Position numbers and translations under genes: made by a program
The notes under the pieces: model-generated
Told to the model about the DNA's origin: nothing
Seen by the model: only the letters and a program-made list of their open reading frames with translations
Database searches by the model: none
DNA from: Burkholderiales bacterium RIFCSPLOWO2_02_FULL_57_36
Lineage (GTDB): Bacteria > Pseudomonadota > Gammaproteobacteria > Burkholderiales > Burkholderiaceae_D
Assembly (NCBI GenBank): GCA_001770855.1
Contig: MESE01000084.1
Span: 1-55,022, forward strand
Direction: 5' to 3'
Length of the DNA: 55,022 nucleotides
Shown here: one piece after another, positions 16,799-26,133 of the stretch
Numbering within the stretch: the first letter of the stretch is position 1
How the letters are laid out: each line of letters starts with the position of its first letter

Positions 16799-17494
16799 AT
16801 GCTCAAATCAAAACTGTTTCAAGTTTCCGCGTTGCTGCCGACAGCACTATTCGCGTCGGCCGCTTTTGCATTTTCGCTGTCCGACCTTTCCAATCAGGAT
16901 GCGACCAGCGGACTGAAGGCGGCGCTGGAAAAGGGTTCGGTCGCGGCCGTGGCCAAACTCGGTGTCGAGAACGGCTTTCTGAACAACGACAAGGTGAAGA
17001 TCGAGCTACCCGGCATCCTGCGGCAGGCGCAACCGCTCCTGAAGATGACCGGACGCGGCGCGCAACTGGATGAACTGGTGCTGTCGATGAACCGCGCCGC
17101 CGAAAAAGCCGTGCCGCTCGCCAAACCGCTGCTGCTGAATGCGGTGAAGTCGATGAGCGTCACCGATGCGAAGAATATCCTGTCCGGCGGCGAGACGTCG
17201 GTCACGGATTTTTTCAGGCAGAAAACCAGCGGCCCGCTGGGCGTCAAGTTCCTGCCGATCGTCAAATCAATTACCGACCGTTCAGGACTGGCCTCGAAAT
17301 ACAATTCGACGGTCGCGCAAGTCGCCAAGTTCAATATCGTCCCGGAACAGCAATCGACGGTTGAGAAATATGTGACGCAACGCACGCTGGACGGCTTGTT
17401 TTACATGATCGGTGAAGAAGAGAAAGCGATCCGGCGCGATCCGATCGGCAGCGGCAGCAAAATCATCGGCAAGGTATTCGGCAGCATGAAATGA
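16799..17494 (+). CDS. DUF4197 family secreted protein
   Basis: A 231-residue protein with a signal peptide (MLKSKLFQVSALLPTALFASAAFA) and a helical mature part matching DUF4197: LSNQDATSGLKAALEKG, VAKLGVENGFLNNDKVKIELPGIL, GAQLDELVLSMNRAAEKAVP, AKNILSGGETSVTDFFRQKT and YVTQRTLDGLFYMIGEEEKAIR. The family is periplasmic or outer-membrane associated and of unknown function. It ends 74 bases before the convergent esterase gene. Confidence 0.9.
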   Translation: MLKSKLFQVSALLPTALFASAAFAFSLSDLSNQDATSGLKAALEKGSVAAVAKLGVENGFLNNDKVKIELPGILRQAQPLLKMTGRGAQLDELVLSMNRAAEKAVPLAKPLLLNAVKSMSVTDAKNILSGGETSVTDFFRQKTSGPLGVKFLPIVKSITDRSGLASKYNSTVAQVAKFNIVPEQQSTVEKYVTQRTLDGLFYMIGEEEKAIRRDPIGSGSKIIGKVFGSMK

Positions 17495-17568
17495 TTTCAG
17501 AATGGCGGCGACATCCTCAATTGCCTGATCGTGCCCGGACATCGCCCGACGGCAATCCCGCTTTGGTT

Positions 17569-18204
17569 TCAATGCACGGCGAGCAACCCGGCTTTGTCCA
17601 GGGCTTTCGCAATGCCGTCCGCCAATTTCCGATAGCCTTCGGCATTGGGATGAATGCGGTCGGCGCGCAGCGATGCGTCGGACAGTACATCTGAAAACAC
17701 GTCTTCCACCAGCAATACACTTTCTTCTTTGGCCAGGTCGGCATAGATCACCGCATCGGACAAACCGCCGACCAGCGTGATCGAAAACTGCGGCACGGCG
17801 ACCAGCACCGGGGTGGCGCCTGATTTTTTGACCGCGCGGAGAATGGTGCGCAAGTCTTCCTTGACTTCGCTTTCGCCGCGCCGGCGCAAAAAGTCATTGC
17901 CGCCCAGTTCGACAATCACCATTGCGGGATTCGTCTCTCGCAACAACGCGTCGATACGCGACGTCGCCGCCGCGGCGGTGTCTCCGGGGATGCCGGCGTT
18001 GACGACTTTCCAGCCGCTGCGTTGCGCGAGTCGGGTCGGATAATCCTCGCTCGATCCGGCGCCGGTTCCATGCGTCACGCTGTCGCCGAAGGCAAGCACC
18101 ACCGTGCCCGCAGGCGCCGGTTGATATCGCGGCGCTTCCTTGCATGCGGCGAGCAGGAAGGAGAACAAAAGGACGAAGAAGACGTTGCCTGGCTTGATCA
18201 GCAT
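17569..18204 (-). CDS. SGNH-type arylesterase / lysophospholipase L1-like lipoprotein (TesA-like)
   Basis: A 211-residue esterase. The N-terminus MLIKPGNVFFVLLFSFLLAAC is a lipoprotein signal with lipobox LAAC at residue 21. Catalytic blocks are AFGDSVTHGTGAG (nucleophilic Ser near residue 43), the Gly of NAGIPGDTAAAA, GGNDFLRR and the terminal DRIHPNAEGY with catalytic Asp and His. TesA/EstA-type enzymes hydrolyse thioesters, aryl esters and lysophospholipids in the periplasm; lipid anchoring here would keep it at the membrane. Convergent with the DUF4197 gene. Confidence 0.88.
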   Translation of the reverse strand: MLIKPGNVFFVLLFSFLLAACKEAPRYQPAPAGTVVLAFGDSVTHGTGAGSSEDYPTRLAQRSGWKVVNAGIPGDTAAAATSRIDALLRETNPAMVIVELGGNDFLRRRGESEVKEDLRTILRAVKKSGATPVLVAVPQFSITLVGGLSDAVIYADLAKEESVLLVEDVFSDVLSDASLRADRIHPNAEGYRKLADGIAKALDKAGLLAVH

Positions 18205-18513
18205 GATTGATTTTAATTTTTGGTTGGATACAAACCGCGTTGATTCGGTACGCTACAGCTATTTATCGCTCTGACTTGTATTGTAGCAATGCATGAATAT
18301 TTACACCGGGCTCCGAGGCAAATCGGCGATCCTTAACGGCGCAGCCGCGGAGGATGACAAAAAGGCATGCTGCGAAAACCGTTCACAATGGCTGTTTGAA
18401 GCCATGCAGCGGATCTGCGCGGTATTTGGATATGATGTTGGTCCGCACTCTATCGGATCGCGGCGAGCGCCCGGCGCAATAACGGCTAATTCAAAGCAAC
18501 TGACCTGCATTTC
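18205..18513. other. Intergenic stretch with divergent promoters, no gene seen
   Basis: This lies between the divergent esterase and EamA genes. A 74-codon plus-strand frame and a similar minus-strand frame exist but have no ribosome-binding site and no familiar sequence. No terminator or repeat is evident. Confidence 0.45.
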
Positions 18514-19413
18514 ATGAATTCAAAATTGACGCCGTCCACTGCATTGCTGCTCACCATCCCGCCGTTGCTCTGGGCCGGGAATGCCATCGTCGGGCGCATG
18601 GTGCATGAGCTGGTGCCGCCGATGACGCTGAATTTCCTGCGTTGGGCGATTGCTCTGGTGATCCTGTTGCCGCTGGCGAGTTTCATTTTCCGTCGCGGCA
18701 GTGGCCTATGGACCTCCTGGCGCCGGTTTGCATTGCTCGGGCTGCTCGGGATCGGTCTCTACAACTCGCTTCAGTATCTGGCACTGCAGACTTCCACCCC
18801 GATCAACGTGACCCTGGTCGCAGCCGGCATGCCGGTCTGGATGCTGCTGATCGGATGGATGTTCTTCGGCGCGCAAGTCGGGCGCAAGCAAGTGATTGGC
18901 GCCGCCCTCTCGATCGTCGGGGTGTTGCTGGTGCTCAGCCGCGGCGAATGGCGTCAGTTGCTGGCGATGCGCCTGGTGCCCGGCGATATCTTCATGATCC
19001 TGGCTACCATCGCATGGTCGTATTACAGCTGGCTGTTGACGCTTTCCAAAGACCCGAAGGATATTCGCGCCAACTGGGCCGCATTTCTTCTGGCGCAAGT
19101 GGCGTTCGGCCTGGTCTGGTCCGGCGCATTTGCGGCCGGCGAGTGGGCTGTCACCGATGCGCATATTTACTGGAGCTGGCCACTGGCGGCGGCGTTGCTC
19201 TTCGTCGCGGTCGGGCCGGCGATCATCGCCTTTCGCTGCTGGGGCGCCGGCGTCCAGCGTGCCGGGCCCAGCGTTGCGGGCTTCTTCAGCAATCTCACAC
19301 CGTTGTTTGCGGCCGTGATGTCGTCGGCATTTTTGGGCGAAATGCCGCATCTTTATCATGGTGCGGCGTTCGCGCTGATCATCGGCGGCATTTTGTATTC
19401 GTCACGCCGTTGA
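18514..19413 (+). CDS. EamA/DMT-family transporter
   Basis: A 299-residue inner-membrane protein with about ten hydrophobic helices in two EamA repeats (first from LTIPPLLWAGNAIVGRMV, second from GDIFMILATIAWSYYSWLLTL). Conserved features are NFLRWAIALVILLP and the terminal SNLTPLFAAVMSSAFLGEMPHLYHGAAFALIIGGI. Drug/metabolite transporters of this type export amino acids or other small metabolites; the substrate cannot be told from sequence. It stands alone. Confidence 0.88.
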   Translation: MNSKLTPSTALLLTIPPLLWAGNAIVGRMVHELVPPMTLNFLRWAIALVILLPLASFIFRRGSGLWTSWRRFALLGLLGIGLYNSLQYLALQTSTPINVTLVAAGMPVWMLLIGWMFFGAQVGRKQVIGAALSIVGVLLVLSRGEWRQLLAMRLVPGDIFMILATIAWSYYSWLLTLSKDPKDIRANWAAFLLAQVAFGLVWSGAFAAGEWAVTDAHIYWSWPLAAALLFVAVGPAIIAFRCWGAGVQRAGPSVAGFFSNLTPLFAAVMSSAFLGEMPHLYHGAAFALIIGGILYSSRR

Positions 19414-19628
19414 GACTAACTCGCGTCCGATACGGGGCGACTCCGGAAAAATCAGATAAACCATGAAGGTGCGGGCAGCGGGACAGCCGGCCGTGACTGG
19501 AAACTTCAATTCAATCGACACTGGTAATCCGTGCAATGCCCAAACGACGAGCTAACGGGAAGCCGGGATGCGTCCGTGTTCAAGACAGGTAAAGCCAGCT
19601 GAGACGGTGCCGGTCCGTAACGTGGCTG

Positions 19629-21413
19629 CTACTGCTGCTGCGCCGCAATCCAGCTATCCATTTTTGCTTCCAGAATGTCCAGCGGCATTGCACCATCCCT
19701 TAAAAGTTCGTCATGAAATGCGCGCACATCGAATGCGCTTCCGAGCCTGGCTTCGGCTTTCCTGCGGATTTCGAGTATTTTCATCTGGCCGATCTTGTAG
19801 CTGAGCGCCTGCGCCGGCCAGACCATGTAGCGTTCGACTTCTCGCTCCGCGGAATCAGGTGACATCTTGCCTGCGCCCCTCATGTAATCGATCGCCTTTT
19901 CCCTGCTCCATCCTTTGTCATGCAAGCCGACGTCGACCACCAGCCGCGCGGCGCGGTACAGTTCATCGGACAACATCGTCATTCTGTCGCGCCGGTTCCG
20001 ATACATGCCCAGATCGGCGCCCAGGCTCTCTGCATACAAGGCCCAGCCCTCGCCGAATGCGTTGTACCAGCCGATCCGGCGAAACAGCGGCAACTCCTTG
20101 TTTTCTCTTTGCAAGGCAATTTGCAAATGGTGCCCGGGAATGGTCTCGTGAATGAACAGGCTGCGTGAAACGTTGCTGTAGCCGGCGCCTCTTAGCGCGG
20201 CCGCGTTCAGGTAGAAGATCCCCGGGCGCTTGCCGTCGATTGGAGGAAAAATATAACTCGATGACATCGATTTTTCACGGTAAGGCTCAATCGCGCGAAT
20301 TTCAAAATCGGTTTTCGGCAAATGACCAAACAACTTCGGCAATTCCTTTTCAACGGAAGCGCGCAAATCGCGATAGCCGTTCAGCAGCGATTCCACATCC
20401 TGATACTGGGCAAGCGGTGCATCCCGTTCCGCATCGATCTCGGCCTCCAGTTTTTTCATTTCCGCCGTGATTCTGGCCACTTCCGCAATGCCTATATCGT
20501 AGATTTGATCCGGTCTCATATCGGTGGTGGTCGCATCCTTCACTGCCAGCAGATACATGTCGGCGCCGTCAGGAATGTCGCGCAAGCCATGCGAAGTCCG
20601 GCATTTCGGCAGATATTCATCCTGAATGAACGCACGCAGTTTGCGATACGTCGGTACAATTTTTTGCTCGATTGCGGCGGTGTATTGCTCAGTCAATCGT
20701 TTTCTGGTTAGTTCATCGAAGTCGTCTGGAAATTTCGTCAGCGGCTGGTAAAATATGCTCTTTTGCGCACTGTCGACAATATGCGCATCGAGTTGCGGGA
20801 TGACCTTGACCATCACGCCGCGCGGTTGCGTGATGCCGCGCGCAATGCCGATCCGCATATTCGCTATCGCGCTATCGATCCAGACAACGAATCCATCGAT
20901 GCGCTTCAGGAAGTCATCATAGTTTTGCACCGTCTTGAACGGATGGCTGCCTTTTCCTGCGCCGATCGCCGGGAAAGTTGACGGCCAGCCGCTGGCTTGA
21001 TTGATGGGCATTAAGTGCCAGTTGTATGCAAAGCTTTTGATACAGGTGTTGAGCCGGTACGCAAAGATGTCGTAGCTCAGTTGCGACTGGCGCGGCAGCT
21101 CGGCACGGTAAATTCCGCCCAGTTCATTTAGATAGGCGCTGCATACGCGTTTCAATCCGGCCCGATACTCATCGCTCAGGTTGTTCGCGAGCACACTGTC
21201 GTATTTGCGCGCACCATTTTCGCTGGCGGCAAAAGGAAAGTACGGTGCGGTGTCGCGAGAATAATCGGCAAAAACTTTTTCCAGGGCCTGCGCAGGAGTC
21301 GTGGACTCCTGCGCAAAAGCAGTCGAAGCGAAGATCAAGACGAGCCAGGAGAAGGATCGGAACAGCTGACGTACCGAGGGCAAAGACGGTTTTGATTGAA
21401 ATACGGAGGTCAT
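19629..21413 (-). CDS. DUF885 family periplasmic protein, probable metallopeptidase-like
   Basis: A 594-residue protein with a signal peptide (about residues 1-34, ending STAFAQ). The mature part matches DUF885: a long helical region, IRAIEPYREKS, YLNAAALRGAGYSNVSRSLFIHETIPGHHLQIAL with an HExxxxH-like zinc motif, and GWALYAESLGADLGMYRNRRDRMTMLSDELYRAARLVVD. The HETIPGHH motif and downstream Glu suggest a gluzincin-like metalloprotease. The start at 21413 has the ACGGAGG site upstream and gives a normal signal peptide; an earlier ATG at 21455 does not. Confidence 0.85.
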   Translation of the reverse strand: MTSVFQSKPSLPSVRQLFRSFSWLVLIFASTAFAQESTTPAQALEKVFADYSRDTAPYFPFAASENGARKYDSVLANNLSDEYRAGLKRVCSAYLNELGGIYRAELPRQSQLSYDIFAYRLNTCIKSFAYNWHLMPINQASGWPSTFPAIGAGKGSHPFKTVQNYDDFLKRIDGFVVWIDSAIANMRIGIARGITQPRGVMVKVIPQLDAHIVDSAQKSIFYQPLTKFPDDFDELTRKRLTEQYTAAIEQKIVPTYRKLRAFIQDEYLPKCRTSHGLRDIPDGADMYLLAVKDATTTDMRPDQIYDIGIAEVARITAEMKKLEAEIDAERDAPLAQYQDVESLLNGYRDLRASVEKELPKLFGHLPKTDFEIRAIEPYREKSMSSSYIFPPIDGKRPGIFYLNAAALRGAGYSNVSRSLFIHETIPGHHLQIALQRENKELPLFRRIGWYNAFGEGWALYAESLGADLGMYRNRRDRMTMLSDELYRAARLVVDVGLHDKGWSREKAIDYMRGAGKMSPDSAEREVERYMVWPAQALSYKIGQMKILEIRRKAEARLGSAFDVRAFHDELLRDGAMPLDILEAKMDSWIAAQQQ

Positions 21414-21682
21414 CGTGTGTTTTTTCTTGTAGGTGTTCTGCGCGGATCTGATCAACGCGTGCTCGCCAGCATATCAGAGGTCAAGGCAGGTACCAAAGAG
21501 CCGTTTTCAAGAAACGGTGCGGCTGGGCGTGGTTGTTCGTAGCGCGTCTATGCGGAACAGCATTCTTGTGGTGCGCATCCAAGGACATTGATGAGCAATT
21601 GCCGTACCTCAACCTTAATCGGCTGCGTCAAATCGGCCTCGAATTTCAGGCGTATGATTTATTTATCCGAACGGAGGACATC

Positions 21683-22162
21683 ATGAGCGACACAGCAGAT
21701 CAGCCCCAATGGCGCGACAACGGCGTACGCGTTGTTCCAGGCGACAATCTCGACACCAACACGGCGCAGACGCCCGGCATGAACCGCGCCGCGGCGATCA
21801 ATTTTGCCCGCGTCGGCGCGCAAAAACTGTGGGCAGGCACGGTGACGATCCACCCGAAAGCCAAGACCGGCGCGCATCATCACGGCGCGCTGGAGAGTGT
21901 GATCTACGTGGTACGCGGCCGGGCGCGGATGCGCTGGGGCGACCATCTGGAATATGTTGCCGAAGCCGGTCCGGGCGACTTCATCTACGTGCCGCCGTAT
22001 GTACCGCACCAGGAAATCAATGCCAGCGACCTGGAGCCTCTGGAGTGCGTGCTGGTGCGCAGCGACAATGAAGCGGTCGTGATAAATCTCGATATCGCCG
22101 CGGTTGAAAAGCCGGAGGAGGTACATTGGGTGGACCCGATTCACAAGCACCCGCATGATTGA
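21683..22162 (+). CDS. Cupin domain protein
   Basis: A 159-residue single cupin. Metal-site residues are visible in KTGAHHHGALESVIYVVRGRARMRWG (motif 1, two His plus Glu) and PGDFIYVPPYVPHQEIN (motif 2). The start at 21683 has an excellent GGAGG site eight bases upstream. Similar proteins are often isomerase- or dioxygenase-like, but no substrate can be named. It stands alone, divergent from the DUF885 gene and convergent with the CoaD-like gene. Confidence 0.85.
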   Translation: MSDTADQPQWRDNGVRVVPGDNLDTNTAQTPGMNRAAAINFARVGAQKLWAGTVTIHPKAKTGAHHHGALESVIYVVRGRARMRWGDHLEYVAEAGPGDFIYVPPYVPHQEINASDLEPLECVLVRSDNEAVVINLDIAAVEKPEEVHWVDPIHKHPHD

Positions 22163-22243
22163 AGCGTGTACCGGCAGGGCCAATCGCTAAATCCGTCATT
22201 CCGAGTACAGCGAGATTGCGCCGCACTTGAAATGACTTGTTGT

Positions 22244-23401
22244 TCAAAGTGATTGGCTTTTGCCGCTCAACTCGGCAATCTCTCGCTGCAAATTCGCCAT
22301 CGCCCGCTGATTGTATTGTCCGGAAAAGTAAACGTCTGCATACAGCGTGCCTGTCTGCGCCTTGCGGAGAAAATGCGTCAACGCCTTGCAGCGATGCTCC
22401 CGGTATTTTGCATTCGGCACGTGCGCATACTCCATGCGAATCGCCTTCCGGTACGTATCGTATACATCGTCTTCCTGCCCGAGGATCGCAAGATCCGCGC
22501 CTAGCAGAATGTTTTTCAATCGGTGGGCAATTGCGGATTCCTGAAAATGATCCGTCGCGCGGATCAACTGCGTGACATCTTCAACGGCGGCACGATCCAA
22601 GCCGCTGTCCAGCCACAGCCTCGCGCTCTCTTCTTCATCGGACAAGCCGCCGGCGTCGTGCTGGTACACCGCATCATGGAACCAGAACGCTTTTCTCAGC
22701 GTATCCGCATCCTGCTGATCGGCTTCGACATTGGCGGCCCATACGCCAATTTCGCTCAAGCCGTGCACCAGATGGTCGAGGTTGTGATAATGGCGCGTGC
22801 CGCCGCCATACGATGACGGTCCGGTCAAACGTTCAAACCAGCGATCCGCATCGGCCGTCGCTTGTGGAGCGGCATTCTGGTACTGCCACAGCGCTTCCCA
22901 TTCCTTGCGCAGCCAATCGAGAATCCAGGCGGTATAGGCTGGTCCGGGCACGAATTTCTTCATGCTCCAATGCCAGCCGACCGGCCCTTGCAACGCCCGG
23001 ACAAAACTGGAGCTGACCGACCCGAGGTCGCGCGGCGGCATGACGAAGATAGTCTTTGCACCGTGCAGCACATCCACGTTTGTTTGCTGAATCAGATTTT
23101 CGTAATCGAAGTCGGCGGTATTGCGAATGCCGCGGATCAGGTAGTCGATACCGTGTTTTTTGGCGGCGCGCGCCGTATAGTCGCCTTTGACGATGACGAC
23201 ATGAACGTTGTCCCATCCTCTTTCGGCGGCGCTCAATTCGATGATCTGCTTGCGTTTTCCCGCAGGGAACTGCGGCTTCTTGAATGGATTCTCCGACAGG
23301 AAAACCGTGACCTCGTCCGCCAGTGCACGGGCTTCGCCGATTACCCACATGTGGCCATTGGTGATCGGGTCCAACGTTCCTGAAAACGCAATTTTTTTCA
23401 T
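22244..23401 (-). CDS. CoaD-like nucleotidyltransferase fused to HD-type hydrolase domain
   Basis: A 385-residue two-domain protein. Residues of about 1-160 resemble phosphopantetheine adenylyltransferase (GTLDPITNGHMWVI, LIRGIRNTADFDYENLIQQTN, SSSFVRAL), the enzyme making dephospho-CoA. Residues of about 170-380 match a predicted metal-dependent HD-type hydrolase (YHNLDHLVHGLSEI, AFWFHDAVYQHDA, ATDHFQ). The start at 23401 has GGGGAGC just upstream and overlaps the coaE stop by four bases (ATGA), so translation is coupled. With CoaE next door it probably makes CoA; the N-terminal motif GTLDP rather than GTFDP and the extra domain leave open a divergent role. Confidence 0.85.
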   Translation of the reverse strand: MKKIAFSGTLDPITNGHMWVIGEARALADEVTVFLSENPFKKPQFPAGKRKQIIELSAAERGWDNVHVVIVKGDYTARAAKKHGIDYLIRGIRNTADFDYENLIQQTNVDVLHGAKTIFVMPPRDLGSVSSSFVRALQGPVGWHWSMKKFVPGPAYTAWILDWLRKEWEALWQYQNAAPQATADADRWFERLTGPSSYGGGTRHYHNLDHLVHGLSEIGVWAANVEADQQDADTLRKAFWFHDAVYQHDAGGLSDEEESARLWLDSGLDRAAVEDVTQLIRATDHFQESAIAHRLKNILLGADLAILGQEDDVYDTYRKAIRMEYAHVPNAKYREHRCKALTHFLRKAQTGTLYADVYFSGQYNQRAMANLQREIAELSGKSQSL

Positions 23402-24000
23402 GCTGCTCCCCATAATTCCAGATAGGTCCGATGCAGCGTTTCCACTTGCCGCTGCACATCTTCAAGCGACCCATCGTTGCAAATCGTATCATGCGCATGA
23501 TGCGCCCGATCTGCACGATCCATCTGCAGTGCGAGTATGTTTTCGATCTGCGCCACGCTCCAATACGGATTTCTTTGCTGTACGCGGGCGACTTGAAATT
23601 CGCGGCTGGCATCGACCAGCAGCACGCGGTCAACCGGAATGTTTGCTTCGATAATCAGTGCAGATTCCCAGGCGACGTAAGGCGTTTTTTGCTGTGCGGC
23701 CCATTGCGTCATCTGCCCAATCACGTAGGGTCCGAGAATGGCTTTCAAGCGCTCGTTGGCGGCCGGATCGAGCGCGAAAATCCGGTGCAAGCTTCCACGG
23801 CTCAAGCGTCCGTCCGGCGTCATTGCATGCGGAAAAGCAAGCGCAACCTCGGCGAGCGCAGGATGGCCGGGTTGCTGATGAATTTCCCTTGCGACCATGT
23901 CCCCATCCAGGCAGGGTACACCCAGAGCCTGCAGCATTTGCCGGACCACGGATTTGCCGCTGCCCATGCCGCCTGTTACGCCTACGATTTTCGAAGTCAT
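23398..24000 (-). CDS. coaE: Dephospho-CoA kinase
   Basis: A 200-residue P-loop kinase that phosphorylates dephospho-CoA at the 3' hydroxyl, the last step of CoA synthesis. The N-terminus reads MTSKIVGVTGGMGSGKSVV with the Walker A motif; LDGDMVAREIHQ and DRVLLVDASREFQVARVQQRN are also typical. The start at 24000 puts the P loop where the family has it; earlier ATGs at 24009, 24027 and 24054 lack better signals. It overlaps the CoaD-like/HD fusion by four bases. Putting the last two steps of CoA synthesis in one coupled pair is sensible. Confidence 0.9.
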   Translation of the reverse strand: MTSKIVGVTGGMGSGKSVVRQMLQALGVPCLDGDMVAREIHQQPGHPALAEVALAFPHAMTPDGRLSRGSLHRIFALDPAANERLKAILGPYVIGQMTQWAAQQKTPYVAWESALIIEANIPVDRVLLVDASREFQVARVQQRNPYWSVAQIENILALQMDRADRAHHAHDTICNDGSLEDVQRQVETLHRTYLELWGAA

Positions 24001-24171
24001 TGCCGCCATACAGGTTTGATGATTCATGCCGTCATGAAGATGTTTCAGGAGCAATCCGCGTCGATCTTTTCAGTCTTGCCGATATCATAATCGCGATCAG
24101 CCGCACGTGCGGACAGGGGACCGGGTTCAACGGTGCAAGCTCATTTTGCCAGTCCCTTTTATAATACCCGC

Positions 24172-24747
24172 ATGAATCCCTCGCCATCCGAACCCCACCC
24201 CCAACCGCAATCCCTGTCCGACCTGTTCATTTCCTTCACCGTCCTCGCATTGCAAGGCTTCGGCGGCGTCGTGGCCATCGTCCAGCGTGAAATGGTCGAA
24301 AGAAAACGCTGGATGACCCAGGAAGAATTCGTCGAAGACTGGGCGGTCGCGCAAGTCATGCCCGGACCCAATGTGGTCAACCTGTCGATGATGATCGGCG
24401 CACGCTACTTCGGCTTGCGCGGTGCGCTGGCGGCACTAGCGGGCATGCTGACCGTACCGCTGGTGCTGGTAGTGCTGCTGGCCATGGTCTACGCGCAATA
24501 CGCGAGCCATCCCGGCGTGACCGGCGCATTGCATGGGATGAGCGCGGTGGCTGCCGGATTGATCGCATCGACCGGCCTCAAACTATTGAGCGCATTGAAG
24601 AAACATCCGCTCGGCGTCCCGATCTGCATCGCGCTCGCGGCGGCCTGTTTCTCCATCATCGCGTTGCTGCGCTGGCCCCTGGTGTATGCATTGTTCGGCC
24701 TGGGCGCCGTGTCGTGCCTGCTCACCTATCGCAAGATCAAACCATGA
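24172..24747 (+). CDS. chrA1: Chromate transporter, first short CHR subunit
   Basis: A 191-residue membrane protein with one CHR domain: LQGFGGVVAIVQREMVERKRWMTQEEFVEDWAVAQVMPGPNVVNLSMMIGARYFGLRGALAA, then four to five helices. Short-chain ChrA proteins work as pairs with opposite membrane orientation to extrude chromate. The start ATG at 24172 has no ribosome-binding site; TATAAT lies at 24160-24165, so the message might be leaderless, but no good -35 is visible. The second subunit overlaps its stop by four bases. Confidence 0.85.
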   Translation: MNPSPSEPHPQPQSLSDLFISFTVLALQGFGGVVAIVQREMVERKRWMTQEEFVEDWAVAQVMPGPNVVNLSMMIGARYFGLRGALAALAGMLTVPLVLVVLLAMVYAQYASHPGVTGALHGMSAVAAGLIASTGLKLLSALKKHPLGVPICIALAAACFSIIALLRWPLVYALFGLGAVSCLLTYRKIKP

Positions 24748-25328
24748 CCGAAGCGCCGCTGCTCAACATGCAATGGGGCGACTGGCTTCACCTGTTCGGG
24801 CATTTCCTATCGCTGTCGCTGTTGTCGATCGGCGGCGCGATCAGCACCGCGCCGGAGATGCATCGCTACCTGGTGGGTCAGCAGAACTGGCTGACCGACG
24901 CTCAGTTCAATGCATCGATCGCGATTGCGCAAGCGGCGCCGGGGCCGAATGTGCTGTTCATCGCATTGATGGGCTGGCATATCGGCGTCAACGCCGGCAG
25001 CGCGGCGCTGGGATTGCTGGGGGTACTGATTGCGATGATCGGCATCCTGCTGCCCAGCACAACCCTGACTTTTCTTGCCACACGTTGGGCGCACCGCAAT
25101 CGCGAACTGCGTGCGGTACGCGCATTCAAGCAAGGCATGGCGCCGATCGTGATTGCACTGCTGATTGCGACTGGGTGGATCATGGCCAGCGCAAACAAGA
25201 ATCCGGCGACCGACTGGCCTTTGTGGCTGCTGACGGCGGCCGCTGCGCTGCTGATCTGGAAAACCCGGATTCACTTATTGTGGCTGCTCGGCGCAGGCGC
25301 GGCGCTGGGCTGGTTCGGCCTGGCATAG
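24744..25328 (+). CDS. chrA2: Chromate transporter, second short CHR subunit
   Basis: A 194-residue CHR-domain protein starting at an ATGA overlap with the first subunit. Motifs are LLSIGGAISTAPEMHRYLVGQQNWLTDAQFNASIAIAQAAPGPNVLFIALMGWHIGVNAG and a hydrophobic second half. It is about 30% similar by eye to its partner in the N-terminal part. Together they should form a heterodimeric chromate efflux pump. It converges on the GST gene with three bases between them. Confidence 0.85.
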   Translation: MTEAPLLNMQWGDWLHLFGHFLSLSLLSIGGAISTAPEMHRYLVGQQNWLTDAQFNASIAIAQAAPGPNVLFIALMGWHIGVNAGSAALGLLGVLIAMIGILLPSTTLTFLATRWAHRNRELRAVRAFKQGMAPIVIALLIATGWIMASANKNPATDWPLWLLTAAAALLIWKTRIHLLWLLGAGAALGWFGLA

Positions 25329-25331
25329 CGG

Positions 25332-26060
25332 CTACAAATTCAGCTCCTTGTAGCGGCGGAACACATCATCGTTATTTAACGGCAAGCGCCGCTTCGATTT
25401 CAGGTAGCGTGCAATCCGCGGACGCGCGGCAACGCGGTCATGCAGCGCTGCCAGCAACGGATACGCCGGCTCCAAACGCTGCATCGCTTTTGGAAACGCA
25501 TAGCGCACGCCGGCAAACACCTGGAACATCGACAGGTCCGCATAGGTCGGCGCATCGCCTGCCAGCCACGTATCGCCGCAAGGATTGTGCTCAAGCACCG
25601 CTTCGAAATAATCGAAAAATTTCGGCATTCTTGCGCCGGTGAAATCCGCCGCACGCCGCAGCGCTTCCGGCTTCTGATCCCTGTAATATAAAGCGGTCGC
25701 GATCGGATGATGCGTATCGTGCGCCTCGGCCACCAGGTCCGCGATCGTCAATTGCAACTGGTGCACCCACTGCCGGGCCGGCTCATCGTCCGGCACCAAC
25801 CCCAGTCGCGGCCCGAGGAACAGCAGGATATTCGCGGTTTGCGCGATGATCTGGTCGCCGGCTTTCAGAAAAGGCGGGGCAAAAGGCGGCGTTACGACAT
25901 CGGCCTCCTCCAGCAGCGCCAGCATTGCCGGCATGCCCATGCCGCTGCGCTCGGAGCGGCGCGCGACATCGACGTAATCGGCGCCGGCTTCCTCGAGCGC
26001 AAGCCGGATGAATTCGCCGCGGCCTTGTATGGTGGGCCAGTAATATAGTTCGTAGCGCAT
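25332..26060 (-). CDS. Glutathione S-transferase family protein
   Basis: A 242-residue GST starting MRYELYYWPTIQGRGEFIRLALEEAGADYVDV, the thioredoxin-fold domain with Tyr/Arg near the active site. The C-terminal helical domain includes GDAPTYADLSMFQVFAGVRYAFP, the usual N-capping region. Such proteins conjugate or reduce electrophiles with glutathione in the cytoplasm. The ATG at 26060 begins the domain directly; the frame continues 11 codons upstream without a better signal. Its three-base gap to the chromate transporter is convergent. Confidence 0.88.
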   Translation of the reverse strand: MRYELYYWPTIQGRGEFIRLALEEAGADYVDVARRSERSGMGMPAMLALLEEADVVTPPFAPPFLKAGDQIIAQTANILLFLGPRLGLVPDDEPARQWVHQLQLTIADLVAEAHDTHHPIATALYYRDQKPEALRRAADFTGARMPKFFDYFEAVLEHNPCGDTWLAGDAPTYADLSMFQVFAGVRYAFPKAMQRLEPAYPLLAALHDRVAARPRIARYLKSKRRLPLNNDDVFRRYKELNL

Positions 26061-26133
26061 GGGAATGCTTTCGCGGTTTACGACGTTCACCACTGTTCTG
26101 CCGGAATGTTCGATCGATTGATACTGATCTGGC

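Noticed and set aside
17777..18043. Plus-strand frame over the esterase gene
   Set aside because: Shadow of the SGNH esterase; no independent signals.
24146..24172. Promoter for a leaderless chromate transporter mRNA
   Set aside because: TATAAT is well placed, but the only -35-like TTGCCA is eight bases away and no other -35 is visible; too weak to list as a feature.
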